Shown here: positions 16,658-26,379 of the stretch, piece by piece | Layout: every line of letters starts with the position of its first letter | Position numbering within the stretch: the stretch's first letter is position 1 | DNA from: Leptospira sp. GIMC2001 | GTDB lineage: Bacteria > Spirochaetota > Leptospiria > Leptospirales > Leptospiraceae | Length of the DNA: 64,000 bases | Direction of reading: 5' to 3' | Assembly (NCBI RefSeq): GCF_028462125.1 | Contig: NZ_CP115468.1 | Coordinates: 2,845,559 to 2,909,558 of the forward strand | Notes under the pieces: generated by a model | What the model was told of the DNA's origin: nothing | The model's database searches: none | What the model saw: only the letters and a program-made list of their open reading frames with translations | Made by a program: the position numbers and the translations under genes

Positions 16658-18694
16658 TCAATCGTCAGAATCTGAATTCGAATCCGATTTACCAAAGATC
16701 GAATCTTTAGTAAAAGAAAAAATACTTCTTATTCCGGATACTGCATTATCAACATAATCAGAAACAGCTGATCCGGCAATCCCTCCAACCGCTGCCCCAG
16801 CAGGTCCCGCAAGAAATATCGATCCAGCAAAAACTGCGCCAAGCCAAACTGGATCAATGAACGGTAAGTTTTCTCCGAATTTTCCCATATAAATAATCGG
16901 GAGCTTAATTGCTTTACCAGCGACCCCACCTAACGATACTGTGATCCTAAAATAAATCTTTTTATCTAAGCCAACTCTTCCAGATCCTACTGCATCTAGT
17001 CCGACTCCCTTCATCTTCATAGAATCGATATAAACGATTTCTTTTTTGTATCGAAATTCTCCAATGATTGATTCATAGGCTGTACTTTTGCCTTTGGGCC
17101 CAGTAAAATTAATCAATTTACCTATGCTTGCAATGGGTCTAAGAAAGTTTAAATAGTCAATCAAAGCCCCATTATTCAATTGATAATTCCCTTTCATATC
17201 AATGTTTTTTGCAAAGTCCTCAATACTATATCCGTTAGTTTTCCATTCCAACTCGGAAGATAAAAAACCAGTTAAATACTTTCTGGTTTGAATCTTCTCA
17301 ATCAATTCTTTAACATCCATATCTAGAACTTTACCTTTGAACGCTATTGCATTGTTCTTCTCATTGAAAAAGACCTCTGCATCACCAAAAATAAATCCTT
17401 TAAAAATTTTCATCTGAATATCGCGAATATATGCTTTTCTATTTCTATAAATTATTTTGGTATTCGCATATTCAAATTGCTGAGAAAATAAATTCGCATT
17501 TCTTAACTTAAGATCAAGAGTAACCGTTACCCGTTTATCATAATCTGTATCGGGGAGATCTCTTAATAACGGAGATTTATCAAGATTAGGAAAAAGCCAT
17601 AAATTAACAATTTTCATCACGGAATCTAGATGAATATAATCCGCATCTGCTTTGAAATAGATTACTGGACGCGAATCAAAGCCAACACTACCATAACCCC
17701 GCGCTTTGATTTTGCCTGCCCATTCCAATTCAATATCATCAAATAATAATTTTTGATCCTTATAAGAGTAGCTAATCCATGTGCTTCCACGAATATCTCC
17801 AAAACTCTTACCAGATTTGCCAATAAACCCTTCTATGATTGCTTGCGTTAGATGTATTCGAACAAGATCACTATCATTCTTAGCAACTTTGACTAGACCA
17901 GATATCTTGGTATCCTTGAAGTCTGCTTGGGGAAAGATTACCAAAATATCTTCAGCCAAAGAAACATTGAATTCTTTCAAAACAATATCACAATTCATTC
18001 TCAAAGATTCATAGCTGATCTCATCTCCTGAAAAATATAATTGCGAATAAAATTCAATTTTGTGATTATTTAATTTTCCATAAAAATTGATATCTAAACT
18101 ATTTGTGAATTTGGAAACTTTGAAATTATTCTTCCAAATATAAATTTTATAATTCTTAGAATAGAAATCATCCTGAAAATTCAAATGAATATTGTTCAGT
18201 TTAATTGATTCAGGGATTAAACTGAAGAGTTCGTTAGCAGTAAGTGAACTTTCTTCATCTATATTCTGCCCCAAAAATTGATCCAGGACGTCGAACCCAC
18301 CATCTTTATTTCGTACGATGTTGATTGTTCCAGATTCAATATCTAAGTTTCTGATTTCAATTTGTCCCAAGATGAGCTGCAAAATTGAGAGCTCGACTAA
18401 TACAGATTTGATACTTGCGACTTCTAGATCATTATCGTAGATAGTTAGATAATCGACCTGTAAACCTGGATAAGGAAACATTACCAACTCGGAATATATA
18501 AACTCTATTCTGAAATCAGTTTTGTTTTTGATCTCAGATATAAGATACTTTTTATACGTTTCATGATCTATATAATTGAATAAAAAAATTGAAATGATAA
18601 GAAAAATCAAAAAGAAATATGAAATTACAAAGAATACATTTCTGATCAGACGCATAGTCCAGTGAGAATTGTATTTGAAAAAATGAATAATCAA
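16658..18694 (-). CDS. AsmA-family protein
   Basis: AsmA-like proteins are long beta-groove proteins anchored in the inner membrane and linked to lipid transfer and outer-membrane homeostasis. This one has 678 residues. An N-terminal membrane helix (about 15-40) is followed by the typical early block (R-I-E-F-I-Y-S-E-L-V-M-F-P-Y-P-G-L). The C-terminal AsmA region (about 470-600) contains G-F-L-S-S-E-L-E-W-K-T-N-G and G-V-G-L-D-A-V-G-S-G-R-V-G-L. A hydrophobic Gly/Ala-rich stretch (A-G-S-I-F-L-A-G-P-A-G-A-A-V-G-G) and a Ser/Asp tail end the protein. An ATG at 18653-18655 is an alternative start. It is 21 bp downstream of oppF and convergent with its 3' neighbour, 1 bp away. Confidence 0.8.
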   Translation of the reverse strand: MIIHFFKYNSHWTMRLIRNVFFVISYFFLIFLIISIFLFNYIDHETYKKYLISEIKNKTDFRIEFIYSELVMFPYPGLQVDYLTIYDNDLEVASIKSVLVELSILQLILGQIEIRNLDIESGTINIVRNKDGGFDVLDQFLGQNIDEESSLTANELFSLIPESIKLNNIHLNFQDDFYSKNYKIYIWKNNFKVSKFTNSLDINFYGKLNNHKIEFYSQLYFSGDEISYESLRMNCDIVLKEFNVSLAEDILVIFPQADFKDTKISGLVKVAKNDSDLVRIHLTQAIIEGFIGKSGKSFGDIRGSTWISYSYKDQKLLFDDIELEWAGKIKARGYGSVGFDSRPVIYFKADADYIHLDSVMKIVNLWLFPNLDKSPLLRDLPDTDYDKRVTVTLDLKLRNANLFSQQFEYANTKIIYRNRKAYIRDIQMKIFKGFIFGDAEVFFNEKNNAIAFKGKVLDMDVKELIEKIQTRKYLTGFLSSELEWKTNGYSIEDFAKNIDMKGNYQLNNGALIDYLNFLRPIASIGKLINFTGPKGKSTAYESIIGEFRYKKEIVYIDSMKMKGVGLDAVGSGRVGLDKKIYFRITVSLGGVAGKAIKLPIIYMGKFGENLPFIDPVWLGAVFAGSIFLAGPAGAAVGGIAGSAVSDYVDNAVSGIRSIFSFTKDSIFGKSDSNSDSDD

Positions 18695-18715
18695 ATTGTG
18701 ACCTGTGATTAATGA

Positions 18716-19672
18716 TTAACCTTCTGAAAAATGACAAGTTGCATAATGTCCATCTTTTCCTTGCACTATTGGAGGTTCTACATTTTTGCAAATTTCTACC
18801 GCTTTCGGGCAACGGGTATGGAAATGGCAACCTTTCGGTTTATGGAGTACTGAAGGTATCTCACCTTTTAGAACAATTCTTTCTTTTTGCCGATCTCTTA
18901 TATCGAAGGCGGATGCAAACAATGCCTTAGTATATGGATGTTTGCAATTATTTATAATCTCTGATTTGGGTCCCCATTCAACTATTTTGCCTAGATACAT
19001 AACTGCAATATCATCGGAGATATAGCGAATAATTCCTAGGTCGTGGGAAATAAAAAGATAGGACAATTGAAGATCTTTTCTGAGTTCAATCAATAAATTA
19101 ATAACTTGAGCTTGAGTTGAAATGTCCAAGGCAGAAACTGCTTCATCACATATCAATAGTTCTGGATTCAGAATCAAAGAACGAGCAATAGCAATTCTCT
19201 GCCTCTGTCCACCGGAAAATTCATGAGGATATCTCTGCAATATATTAGTCGATAGATTCACTCTTTCTAATATATTCTTACAACGAAGATCAATTTCTGC
19301 TTTACTAAGATTCTTTTCGTGAACAGTTAATCCTTCGGAAATAATTTCTTCTATTGTCAGTCTAGGATTGAGCGAAGAGTAAGGGTCTTGAAATACAACC
19401 TGGATTTTTTTTCTAAACGGTAACCATTCTCTTTTTGATAGATTCGTAATTGAAGTAGATTGGAATTCGATAGATCCCGACTCAATGGAAACTAAACCAA
19501 GAACAGCTTTACCAAGTGTTGATTTGCCGCAGCCACTCTCTCCTACGAGTCCAAGTGTTCTACCCTTCTTCATAACCAGAGATACATCTTCGCAAGCGAC
19601 AATTCTTTTCTTTCGAAAAGATAGACTTGATCCAGAAGTATAAACTACATTCAAATTAGTTAAACTAAGCAT
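18716..19672 (-). CDS. oppF: Oligopeptide-type ABC transporter ATPase, OppF/DppF-like
   Basis: This is the second ATPase subunit of a peptide or nickel-type ABC importer. It carries Walker [10 protein letters not shown], a Q-loop in [11 protein letters not shown], the ABC signature F-S-G-G-Q-R-Q-R, Walker [13 protein letters not shown] and the switch His in F-I-S-H-D-L. The Cys-rich C-terminal oligopeptide-transporter region (G-C-H-F-H-T-R-C-P...C) is present. The ATG at 19670-19672 is chosen because it overlaps the oppD stop by 8 bp; upstream in-frame codons read through oppD. The product is about 318 residues. Confidence 0.9.
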   Translation of the reverse strand: MLSLTNLNVVYTSGSSLSFRKKRIVACEDVSLVMKKGRTLGLVGESGCGKSTLGKAVLGLVSIESGSIEFQSTSITNLSKREWLPFRKKIQVVFQDPYSSLNPRLTIEEIISEGLTVHEKNLSKAEIDLRCKNILERVNLSTNILQRYPHEFSGGQRQRIAIARSLILNPELLICDEAVSALDISTQAQVINLLIELRKDLQLSYLFISHDLGIIRYISDDIAVMYLGKIVEWGPKSEIINNCKHPYTKALFASAFDIRDRQKERIVLKGEIPSVLHKPKGCHFHTRCPKAVEICKNVEPPIVQGKDGHYATCHFSEG

Positions 19673-20666
19673 TATCACCGCCATAAAGAAAACAAGCAAC
19701 TTTGGAGGATTCAATATTGCTTTGTTTTTCAAGATCAAATAATTTTGGTTTAGTTAACTTGCATTTGTCCATCACCTCACCACAACGATCAGAAAAATGA
19801 CATCCGATTGGATAGTTATCTGGCGACGGAACTATTCCCGGAATTGGTGTCAGTTTATCACTGTCTTTTTTTATAGATGGATAAGCATTCAATAAAGCTT
19901 TTGTATAAGGATGTGATGGATGATCAATTACAGTATCTACGGAACCAATTTCTGCGATCTGACCCGCATACATAACCGCAATCCGATCGGCAATTCTTCC
20001 GACCATTGCAATATCATGGGAAATAAATAAAGCGGACAGATTGAACTCTTTCTTCATATCAAAAAGTAGTTCAATCAATTGAGCCTGAATCGTTACGTCA
20101 ATTGCTGATGTAGGTTCATCTGCAATCAATAACTTTGGGTCACATACGAGAGCCATTGCAATACAGATTCGCTGTAACATCCCGCCACTCATTTGATTTG
20201 GATAGGAATTCATTCTCTCTTTAATATCCGTTATTCCAACTCGAGATAGTAGATATTCGGCCTTTTCAATTGCCATTTTTTTTGAACCCAAGCCATGAAC
20301 TAAGTAACCTTCAATGATCTGATCTTTTATCTTATGCAACGGGTTTAATGCGCTAAACGGCTCTTGAAATATATATGCAATCTCAAGACCCCGAACATTT
20401 TGTAACTCTTTACCATCTAACTTCAATAAATCACGATTCCCGAATACAACTTCCCCTGATTTATAATCTGCTAATTGTTTGGGCAATAATTTTGTGAGTG
20501 ATAGCGCTGTTAGAGATTTGCCACAGCCACTCTCACCAACCAATGACAAGAATTCACCCTTGAATAATTGAAAATTCAAATTCTGAAGTACAGGTAATCT
20601 GGTTCCATTGGTCTTCAGATCTAATGATAGGTTCTTTACATCTAATAGAACTTCAGATTTACTCAT
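19665..20666 (-). CDS. oppD: Oligopeptide-type ABC transporter ATPase, OppD/DppD-like
   Basis: The partner ATPase of the importer. It has Walker [10 protein letters not shown]-loop [10 protein letters not shown], signature M-S-G-G-M-L-Q-R, Walker [13 protein letters not shown] and switch F-I-S-H-D-I. The C-terminal peptide-transporter domain has G-C-H-F-S-D-R-C. Start at 20664-20666 (M-S-K-S-E-V), which overlaps the oppC stop by 8 bp; the same overlap geometry is repeated at the next junction. The product is about 333 residues and pairs with the OppF-like subunit encoded immediately downstream. Confidence 0.9.
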   Translation of the reverse strand: MSKSEVLLDVKNLSLDLKTNGTRLPVLQNLNFQLFKGEFLSLVGESGCGKSLTALSLTKLLPKQLADYKSGEVVFGNRDLLKLDGKELQNVRGLEIAYIFQEPFSALNPLHKIKDQIIEGYLVHGLGSKKMAIEKAEYLLSRVGITDIKERMNSYPNQMSGGMLQRICIAMALVCDPKLLIADEPTSAIDVTIQAQLIELLFDMKKEFNLSALFISHDIAMVGRIADRIAVMYAGQIAEIGSVDTVIDHPSHPYTKALLNAYPSIKKDSDKLTPIPGIVPSPDNYPIGCHFSDRCGEVMDKCKLTKPKLFDLEKQSNIESSKVACFLYGGDNA

Positions 20667-21696
20667 ATTCAACCTTATCCTTAGCATCAAAAGCATCACG
20701 CAAGCCCTCACCGACAAAGGCAGTTAACATTATTGTTGCAAACAAAGCGAACGATGGAAAGGCGATAAGCCACCAAGCTGTGAGTCTTTCACGACCCTGA
20801 CCAATCATTTCTCCCCAGGAAGGATTTGGTGCGGGTATTCCATATCCCAAGAAATCCAGAGCAGATAGAATTGAGATCGAAGAGATCAATGTAAATGGTA
20901 AAAAAGTTATTAACGGAGTAATTGCATTAGGTAATAAATGACGGAATAAAATCGTTGAAGTTGAGACACCAAGAGCACGGGCAGCGTCGATGAATTGAAG
21001 ATTTCTTAAACGTAGAAATTCTCCTCTCATATAATAACTAAGTCCAATCCAACTCAATGCACCATAAGTTACAATCAGAACGGCAAACCCTTTTCCAAAA
21101 AAAGATCCCATGATGAGTATCAAATACAGAAACGGGATGCTCGACAATACTTCAATAATTCTCTGAACTGTGATATCTAATACTCCACCAAAATATCCTT
21201 GCACACCACCTATAATAACTGCGAGAAACATTTCTATAAAAACCAAAAGCAAACTAAATGTTAAGGCAATTCTAAATCCATAGAAAATTCTTGTGAAAGC
21301 ATCGCGTCCGCGATCATCAGTCCCCAACCAATGTTTCCAATTCGGAGCATTCGGAGGCGATACATTATCTTCTAAACTTTCCAGGTTATCTTCGTTCACT
21401 CCGTACGGAATTGGAGGAAAAATCATAAAAGAAGACCCACTAACAAAGTCATCACGCAATTTGAGTTTTTTATAATTGGGAGCTGTCCGATTCACACCTC
21501 CAAAATCTGCCTCAGAATAAAATGAAACGATTGGAAAATAAATCGAGCCATCATAGTAAACAATCAATGGTTTGTTATTGGCAATGAGAGGTGCAAAGAT
21601 CGATATCGCATAGGCGGACATCAATACCACGAGCGAGTAAAAAGCTCTTTTGTTGGATACAAATTTTGATAATCTTTTCTTAGTATTTGGATTCAT
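20659..21696 (-). CDS. oppC: Peptide ABC transporter permease, OppC/YejE-like
   Basis: Inner-membrane permease of about 345 residues with an N-terminal membrane helix and a large periplasmic loop. That loop ends in the OppC/YejE hallmark [11 protein letters not shown]. Five more helices follow, with the EAA loop [20 protein letters not shown] that contacts the ATPases. The long loop before H-W-L-G-T-D is typical of the YejE subgroup. I use the ATG at 21694-21696 rather than a TTG 15 bp upstream, because no ribosome-binding site precedes the TTG. Confidence 0.88.
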   Translation of the reverse strand: MNPNTKKRLSKFVSNKRAFYSLVVLMSAYAISIFAPLIANNKPLIVYYDGSIYFPIVSFYSEADFGGVNRTAPNYKKLKLRDDFVSGSSFMIFPPIPYGVNEDNLESLEDNVSPPNAPNWKHWLGTDDRGRDAFTRIFYGFRIALTFSLLLVFIEMFLAVIIGGVQGYFGGVLDITVQRIIEVLSSIPFLYLILIMGSFFGKGFAVLIVTYGALSWIGLSYYMRGEFLRLRNLQFIDAARALGVSTSTILFRHLLPNAITPLITFLPFTLISSISILSALDFLGYGIPAPNPSWGEMIGQGRERLTAWWLIAFPSFALFATIMLTAFVGEGLRDAFDAKDKVEYE

Positions 21697-21707
21697 AATT
21701 TTAAGTC

Positions 21708-22718
21708 TCAATCGAAATTGATTCTAGGATCAATCCACACATAACAAAAGTCAGATAGCATTTTGCCGAGCAATCCAATAAAAGATTGAACCAAAAGCAA
21801 GCCCATCATCAAATCTGTATCCCTTTCTTTTACCGCTTCAAAACTAAGTAGCCCCATACCATCAATATTGAAAACCAATTCTATAAAAAGCGATCCAGCA
21901 AAAATCAAGCTCAGGTTTCCACCGAATCCAGTAGCGATCGGTATGAGGGAATTTCGAAACGCATGACCAAACACTGCTTGCGAATATCCTACACCCTTTG
22001 AAATAGCAGTCCTTACATAGTCCTTAGAAATCTGTTCTAATAAGGAATTTTTCATAAGCAAAGTCAAAACAGCAAAAGATCCGGATACATAACATATCAC
22101 AGGAAGAAACATATGTGCAGCTCTGTCTTTTATCTTACCCCAGAACCCTAAGTCTTCATAGAAATCGGAGACTTCATGCCCTAATGGGAAAAAAGAAAAA
22201 ACTTCTCCAGAAGCAAACAAATAAAGTAGTAACATAGCCAATGCGAAAACTGGAATAGAATATGCAAAAAATATCAAAACACTTGAGCCAAGATCAAAAC
22301 TTTCTCCATGCATCATAGCTTTTCTGATGCCAAGAGGAATACAGACTAAATAGGATAAGAAAAATCCAGACAATCCAAATATCAATGATACGGGCATTTT
22401 TTCGAAAATCAATTCTGATACTTCTTTTGAATGTAGTCTAGACTCACCTAAATTGAATACAGCGATGTCTTGTAGCCAATAGAAATAAGCAACATAGAAA
22501 GGTTTATCTAGATGCAACCGCTTGCGAATCAAGTCAACTTCTTCCTGGGAAATATGTTTCGTACTTGCACCAGAGAGATTCGCAGCACCTTTAATTTTTG
22601 CTATTTCTAAATCTAAAGGTCCACCTGGTGCAAAATTAGATAGTAGATATACAAGGAAAGTGATTCCTAATAGTGTTGGAAAAATTAATAAAAATCTTTT
22701 TATAAAATAGCGACCCAT
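21708..22718 (-). CDS. oppB: Peptide ABC transporter permease, OppB/YejB-like
   Basis: The first permease of the importer, 336 residues. It has the N-terminal [14 protein letters not shown] block, F-A-P-G-G-P, five further helices, and the EAA loop [20 protein letters not shown]. The insert [10 protein letters not shown] and the P-L-G-H loop favour the YejB subgroup. Its ATG directly abuts the stop of the preceding AttH-like gene. No substrate-binding protein (OppA/YejA) is encoded in the operon, so one must be supplied from elsewhere or replaced. Confidence 0.88.
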   Translation of the reverse strand: MGRYFIKRFLLIFPTLLGITFLVYLLSNFAPGGPLDLEIAKIKGAANLSGASTKHISQEEVDLIRKRLHLDKPFYVAYFYWLQDIAVFNLGESRLHSKEVSELIFEKMPVSLIFGLSGFFLSYLVCIPLGIRKAMMHGESFDLGSSVLIFFAYSIPVFALAMLLLYLFASGEVFSFFPLGHEVSDFYEDLGFWGKIKDRAAHMFLPVICYVSGSFAVLTLLMKNSLLEQISKDYVRTAISKGVGYSQAVFGHAFRNSLIPIATGFGGNLSLIFAGSLFIELVFNIDGMGLLSFEAVKERDTDLMMGLLLVQSFIGLLGKMLSDFCYVWIDPRINFD

Positions 22719-23804
22719 TTATTTCTTTCCGTATCCCTTTAGCTCAAGATATCCTTGCCCATTTACAATTCGACCATTTCTAGTTCCGGTCGCAGTAACA
22801 GCTCCTTCCCAATAAGCAAGTCCCGTTGTTTTCCTTCCATCAAATTCTTGATTCTTGAAATATGGCTTAATTATTATATCCAACTTTTCTGTAATACTAG
22901 TCAACCTCCATTCCATAGGATAGACATTTCCAGTAACAGGACTTTTCCAAATTAGTTCCATGTTAGGTACCAATTGTAAATCTTGAATTCCATTTCTATC
23001 TAGATTTGGTTCAAAAGTCTTTGTAGTTTGATTCCATTTTGTTGAACCAAATGTCTCAGCTTCAGCATTTTGATTTGCTTTGAAACGAAAAGCCATCCAA
23101 TCAGAACCATCATCTAAACTTAGCCCAACCCAATCCCAGGAATTATTAGATTCGTTGAAATCGCCTTGAGACCATTCGTGATCCATCCAAGTATAACCTG
23201 ACAAAACCTCTTGCTTACTTCCATTCAGTGTGACAGTTCCCGAAGTTTTGAGGCGAGTCATACTGTAGTATTTCGAAAAAAACTTGGGACTTAGATTGGA
23301 TTTTTTGGAGATTCCATTGACTCCATGAATGAACAGATTGTCCTTCTCCCCGCTTAAATTGAGATCAATACCGATCTCTTGGTTGAATCTGGGATTAGCA
23401 AATATGCGAAATTTTGAATCTCCTAATATTTCCATTCTAAAATCATGTACTTTTAAAACTTTGTCAGAATATTCGGATAGTCCTCCGATTTTTCTTCCCA
23501 TTACTTGTGATGTGTAATGCTTCCCATTGTTAATGTCAGAAATTGCAAAATGAACGGGGAAAATTTCCTTAACTAGTGATGGACTGCCAGAATTTAATTT
23601 ATCATTAGAATTGAGCTGGTATCGAAAAAAACTCAACTCTACACCAACTTTTTGATCGTTCGGTAATTGCAAGATACTAACAAAATAACACCATTCAATT
23701 TTATAATCTGAATGAAGACTATGATCTTGAGGCAGATTTATCTGAGAAAAAAGATCAGAAAATAGAAATACTGAGGATAAAACAATTAGAATTATATATT
23801 TCAT
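22719..23804 (-). CDS. Secreted AttH/CrtC-like (lipocalin-like carotenoid-hydratase fold) protein
   Basis: A 361-residue protein with a signal peptide (about 1-20) and the two-lobed lipocalin-like fold of the AttH/CrtC family. It shows the N-terminal motif around Y-K-I-E-W-C-Y-F (usually E-W-W-Y-F) and the family hallmark Y-T-W-M-D-H-E-W. It also has W-D-W-V-G-L-S-L-D-D-G-S-D-W-M-A-F-R and, near the end, Y-W-E-G-A-V. Family members are often encoded next to ABC transporters, as here, where the next gene (oppB) starts one base after its stop. A role as a periplasmic ligand-handling partner of the importer is inference. Confidence 0.8.
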   Translation of the reverse strand: MKYIILIVLSSVFLFSDLFSQINLPQDHSLHSDYKIEWCYFVSILQLPNDQKVGVELSFFRYQLNSNDKLNSGSPSLVKEIFPVHFAISDINNGKHYTSQVMGRKIGGLSEYSDKVLKVHDFRMEILGDSKFRIFANPRFNQEIGIDLNLSGEKDNLFIHGVNGISKKSNLSPKFFSKYYSMTRLKTSGTVTLNGSKQEVLSGYTWMDHEWSQGDFNESNNSWDWVGLSLDDGSDWMAFRFKANQNAEAETFGSTKWNQTTKTFEPNLDRNGIQDLQLVPNMELIWKSPVTGNVYPMEWRLTSITEKLDIIIKPYFKNQEFDGRKTTGLAYWEGAVTATGTRNGRIVNGQGYLELKGYGKK

Positions 23805-23816
23805 TATACTTGTAAT

Positions 23817-25796
23817 TTAGATTTCTTCTGGATGAAGATTGTTCAACTCATTCAACCTAGTAAAATCAGGGAATAATTTTCTAATTTTTAGTTTGATTGA
23901 ATTAAATTTCTCTCGATCGCCTAATTTATGATAAACTCTCGCAAGGTTATAATGAACATAAGGATGGGAATCACTCATATAAAGGGATTTCCTCAATTCC
24001 GATTCCGCCTTCTCATATTCCTTTATCATAAAAAAACAAAAACCTAATATATTATGAGATTCAAAATTATGAAGCCGAAATCTATTGTAGATCTTGAGAA
24101 AATCAATTGCTTCATGATATTTTCCTTCTTTAGCCAATGTCTTAGCAAGAAATAAAATATTGTTAGACTCTCGAGGCAAAATTTTATAGGCATTCTTTAA
24201 TGAATTGGAAGCCTGATTGTATTGCTTTCGATCGTAATGTTCTTGAGCAATTTTGGAAAGTCTTTCAAATTCTGGAATTTCTGTACTCAGCCCAATTCCG
24301 AATATTGTAATATCATCCTTTTGATCCGTTCCCATAATAAAATCTTTATGCTTGGCAGTGATGAATTCAACCGCAGCTTCAATATCCATATCACGAGTTT
24401 GTGAAACCAATTCTAATAATTTGTCATCTCCGAATGGTTCTCCGTCATCATTTTCTGCTTCTGTTAAACCATCAGTGTATAGGAAAATTTTGTCCCCTGG
24501 TTCTAGAAAAACATGTTGATCTTCATAGAAATCACTAGCCTCAGGAAACATTCCAAGAAAGGTTCCCTCACCTTCTAAATAGGAAGTCTCACCTGTTCTG
24601 TAACGAAGAAGAACAGGCCTTGGATGTCCAGCGACAGAATAAGTGACTTTATAGTCCTTGTCAATGATTGCATAGATACATGTTGTATAACCTTGCTGCT
24701 TCAATAGATCCAGAAGATCTCGATTTACGTTTTTGAAAATCGTACTCGGAAGTGGGTAACGATATGTTGTAAAAAGCATTTTGGATAGAGCAGTTATAAA
24801 AGCAGCTGGAACACCATGTCCTGAAACATCACAAATCGCAACACCTAACCTATTCTCGTCGAAAGGAAAGTAATCGTAATAGTCGCCGCTTACTTCTTGC
24901 ATAGGATTGAAATGATTCCAAAATTGCACACCTTTCCAGTCTGGAATTGTCTGAGGGATGATCCCCATTTGAATATTCTTTGCAAGTTTTAAATCTTTTG
25001 CAATTGACTTTTGTTTTATTTCAAGCTCAGTTTTAAAGCTTTTCAAAACTTCGACGGCAGCCTCTAAATCTCGGTTTTCTAAGGCGAGCTCTCTTGACTT
25101 AGATATAACACTCGATAGGTTGATTACAGAAAGTTCCTCTTCCGAATTACCAATATCACGTGAAATTACAAATGTTTTCTGAGCTTTACGATTGTCTTCA
25201 GGATTGATCTGAGTTCTTGCGATTTTGGTTTTATTCGCGTCCCATTCCATTTGATAAATATTAGAATTTGCACCAAATTTAATATTGTCTCCCAGATCTT
25301 TATGGTGAGTATGAATGCCGAGCAATTTTGTTTCTCTCAGTATAGTTTTAGATCCACTCAATTGATAGAGTAGACTTAGACCATCTAACATTCCTTTAAA
25401 GAAGATAACATCATACCATTTTTCCTTAAATGGTTCCCTATATGTAAATAGAAAAGTTGCTGATGTATCTTCCAGATTCAAAATATCCAAAGAAACCGTT
25501 CTGGTAATTTTTGTAATCAAAACTGGAACACGAGAAATCAGTTCTACAATCCCAATGCTTGAGTCATCGGTCGGCAATAAATCGTATGCCTGGGAAAGAA
25601 AACTTTCTTTTCCGATTTGGTATAGAGCAGATGAAATATCTTCAGCTGCAGATAGATAATTAATAATCCTTTCTTCTAGATCTTGAGGAATCCATAGATT
25701 GGAATCCTTCATCATTCGAAGAAAAGTATTATCATCCATGATTTCTTCAAATGGATTCTTCTCTTGAATCTTTCTTTCATTGATATAAAAAAGCAT
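23817..25796 (-). CDS. SpoIIE/RsbU-type PP2C phosphatase with C-terminal TPR repeats
   Basis: The N-terminal ~230 residues form an unrecognised sensor-like domain (F-F-K-G-M-L-D-G-L-S-L-L-Y). A short coiled coil follows. The SpoIIE phosphatase domain comes next, with V-S-G-D-Y-Y-D-Y, D-V-S-G-H-G-V-P-A-A-F-I, Y-T-D-G-L-T-E-A and D-D-I-T-I, which include the metal-binding Asp residues. About four TPR-like repeats make up the last 130 residues. The start is uncertain: ATG codons exist at 25880, 25796 and 25739. I use 25796, which lies just after a strong hairpin (25799-25831) that holds an AGGAG. It is the first gene of an operon running through oppBCDF to asmA (12 bp to the next gene). Confidence 0.82.
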   Translation of the reverse strand: MLFYINERKIQEKNPFEEIMDDNTFLRMMKDSNLWIPQDLEERIINYLSAAEDISSALYQIGKESFLSQAYDLLPTDDSSIGIVELISRVPVLITKITRTVSLDILNLEDTSATFLFTYREPFKEKWYDVIFFKGMLDGLSLLYQLSGSKTILRETKLLGIHTHHKDLGDNIKFGANSNIYQMEWDANKTKIARTQINPEDNRKAQKTFVISRDIGNSEEELSVINLSSVISKSRELALENRDLEAAVEVLKSFKTELEIKQKSIAKDLKLAKNIQMGIIPQTIPDWKGVQFWNHFNPMQEVSGDYYDYFPFDENRLGVAICDVSGHGVPAAFITALSKMLFTTYRYPLPSTIFKNVNRDLLDLLKQQGYTTCIYAIIDKDYKVTYSVAGHPRPVLLRYRTGETSYLEGEGTFLGMFPEASDFYEDQHVFLEPGDKIFLYTDGLTEAENDDGEPFGDDKLLELVSQTRDMDIEAAVEFITAKHKDFIMGTDQKDDITIFGIGLSTEIPEFERLSKIAQEHYDRKQYNQASNSLKNAYKILPRESNNILFLAKTLAKEGKYHEAIDFLKIYNRFRLHNFESHNILGFCFFMIKEYEKAESELRKSLYMSDSHPYVHYNLARVYHKLGDREKFNSIKLKIRKLFPDFTRLNELNNLHPEEI

Positions 25797-25798
25797 AA

Positions 25799-25831
25799 GT
25801 CCCGATGCTCTCCTGCAAGAGGTCTCGGGAC
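25799..25831 (-). promoter_or_regulatory. Stem-loop over the likely ribosome-binding site of the phosphatase gene
   Basis: Read on the minus strand, GTCCCGA and TCGGGAC form a perfect 7-bp outer stem. An inner CTCT/AGAG stem closes a six-base loop, giving a 33-nt hairpin that is GC-rich for this genome. It ends 2 nt before the ATG at 25794-25796, and the AGGAG that would serve as ribosome-binding site lies across its loop and inner stem. Translational gating is possible. If translation really starts at 25880, this is coding sequence instead. Confidence 0.45.
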
Positions 25832-25890
25832 GATTCATCCATGATAAGCTATGTTGAGGATTGGATTTCTCTATTGACATTGTGTATCAG

Positions 25891-25911
25891 ACTGAATCCA
25901 TTGGATTCAGT
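25891..25911. promoter_or_regulatory. Perfect 9-3-9 inverted repeat before a start codon
   Basis: ACTGAATCC-att-GGATTCAGT is a perfect palindrome lying 3 bp upstream of the ATG at 25915, in the spacer between divergent genes. A TTGACA box lies just upstream at 25874-25879. The symmetry suits an operator for a dimeric regulator, or a 5'-leader hairpin limiting translation. Confidence 0.45.
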
Positions 25912-25914
25912 AAT

Positions 25915-26379
25915 ATGTTGTACATCAGGCTTATTCTTTTATTTATTTTATCATCAGTTTTGGTATTCGCATTTGACTCGCCGAAAAAATTTGAAAACAA
26001 ATACCTGATTGAAGCAAGTCCAGCGGCTATCCACAAAGCGATTAGTGGAAATTTTTTTCCAAGAATGGCATCGGGAAAAGTTGGCAATTCAGCGGAAGTC
26101 GTATGGGAAGGTGAAGCATCTATCATTGAAGTAACTAACTGGGAAATCCCTTTCAAGTTCGGTTATGAAAGAAAAAATTCAAGCAGATTTTCCAAATATG
26201 CCGGATTTTATGAAATAAAAGACATGGGTGATGGCAAATCTATGCTAGAAGTGCAGATTCATTGGGAACCGGTAGCAGGCATTCAATCAAAAATCTGGAA
26301 TCGACTTTTTTACCTCCCTGAAACCAAGAAATCCATAGAGAATGACATTGAGATTATCAGAAAAGCTGTGGCAAAATAG
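25915..26379 (+). CDS. Secreted START-like (SRPBCC fold) protein, unknown function
   Basis: About 154 residues from the ATG at 25915, which puts a clean signal peptide (M-L-Y-I-R-L-I-L-L-F-I-L-S-S-V-L-V-F-A) first. Longer in-frame starts would run into the divergent gene. The rest has the alternating pattern of a polyketide-cyclase/START-type fold (Y-L-I-E-A-S-P-A-A-I-H-K-A-I...G-F-Y-E-I-K-D-M-G-D-G-K-S-M-L-E-V-Q). No catalytic residues can be assigned. It overlaps the next gene by 38 bp. Function is not known. Confidence 0.6.
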   Translation: MLYIRLILLFILSSVLVFAFDSPKKFENKYLIEASPAAIHKAISGNFFPRMASGKVGNSAEVVWEGEASIIEVTNWEIPFKFGYERKNSSRFSKYAGFYEIKDMGDGKSMLEVQIHWEPVAGIQSKIWNRLFYLPETKKSIENDIEIIRKAVAK

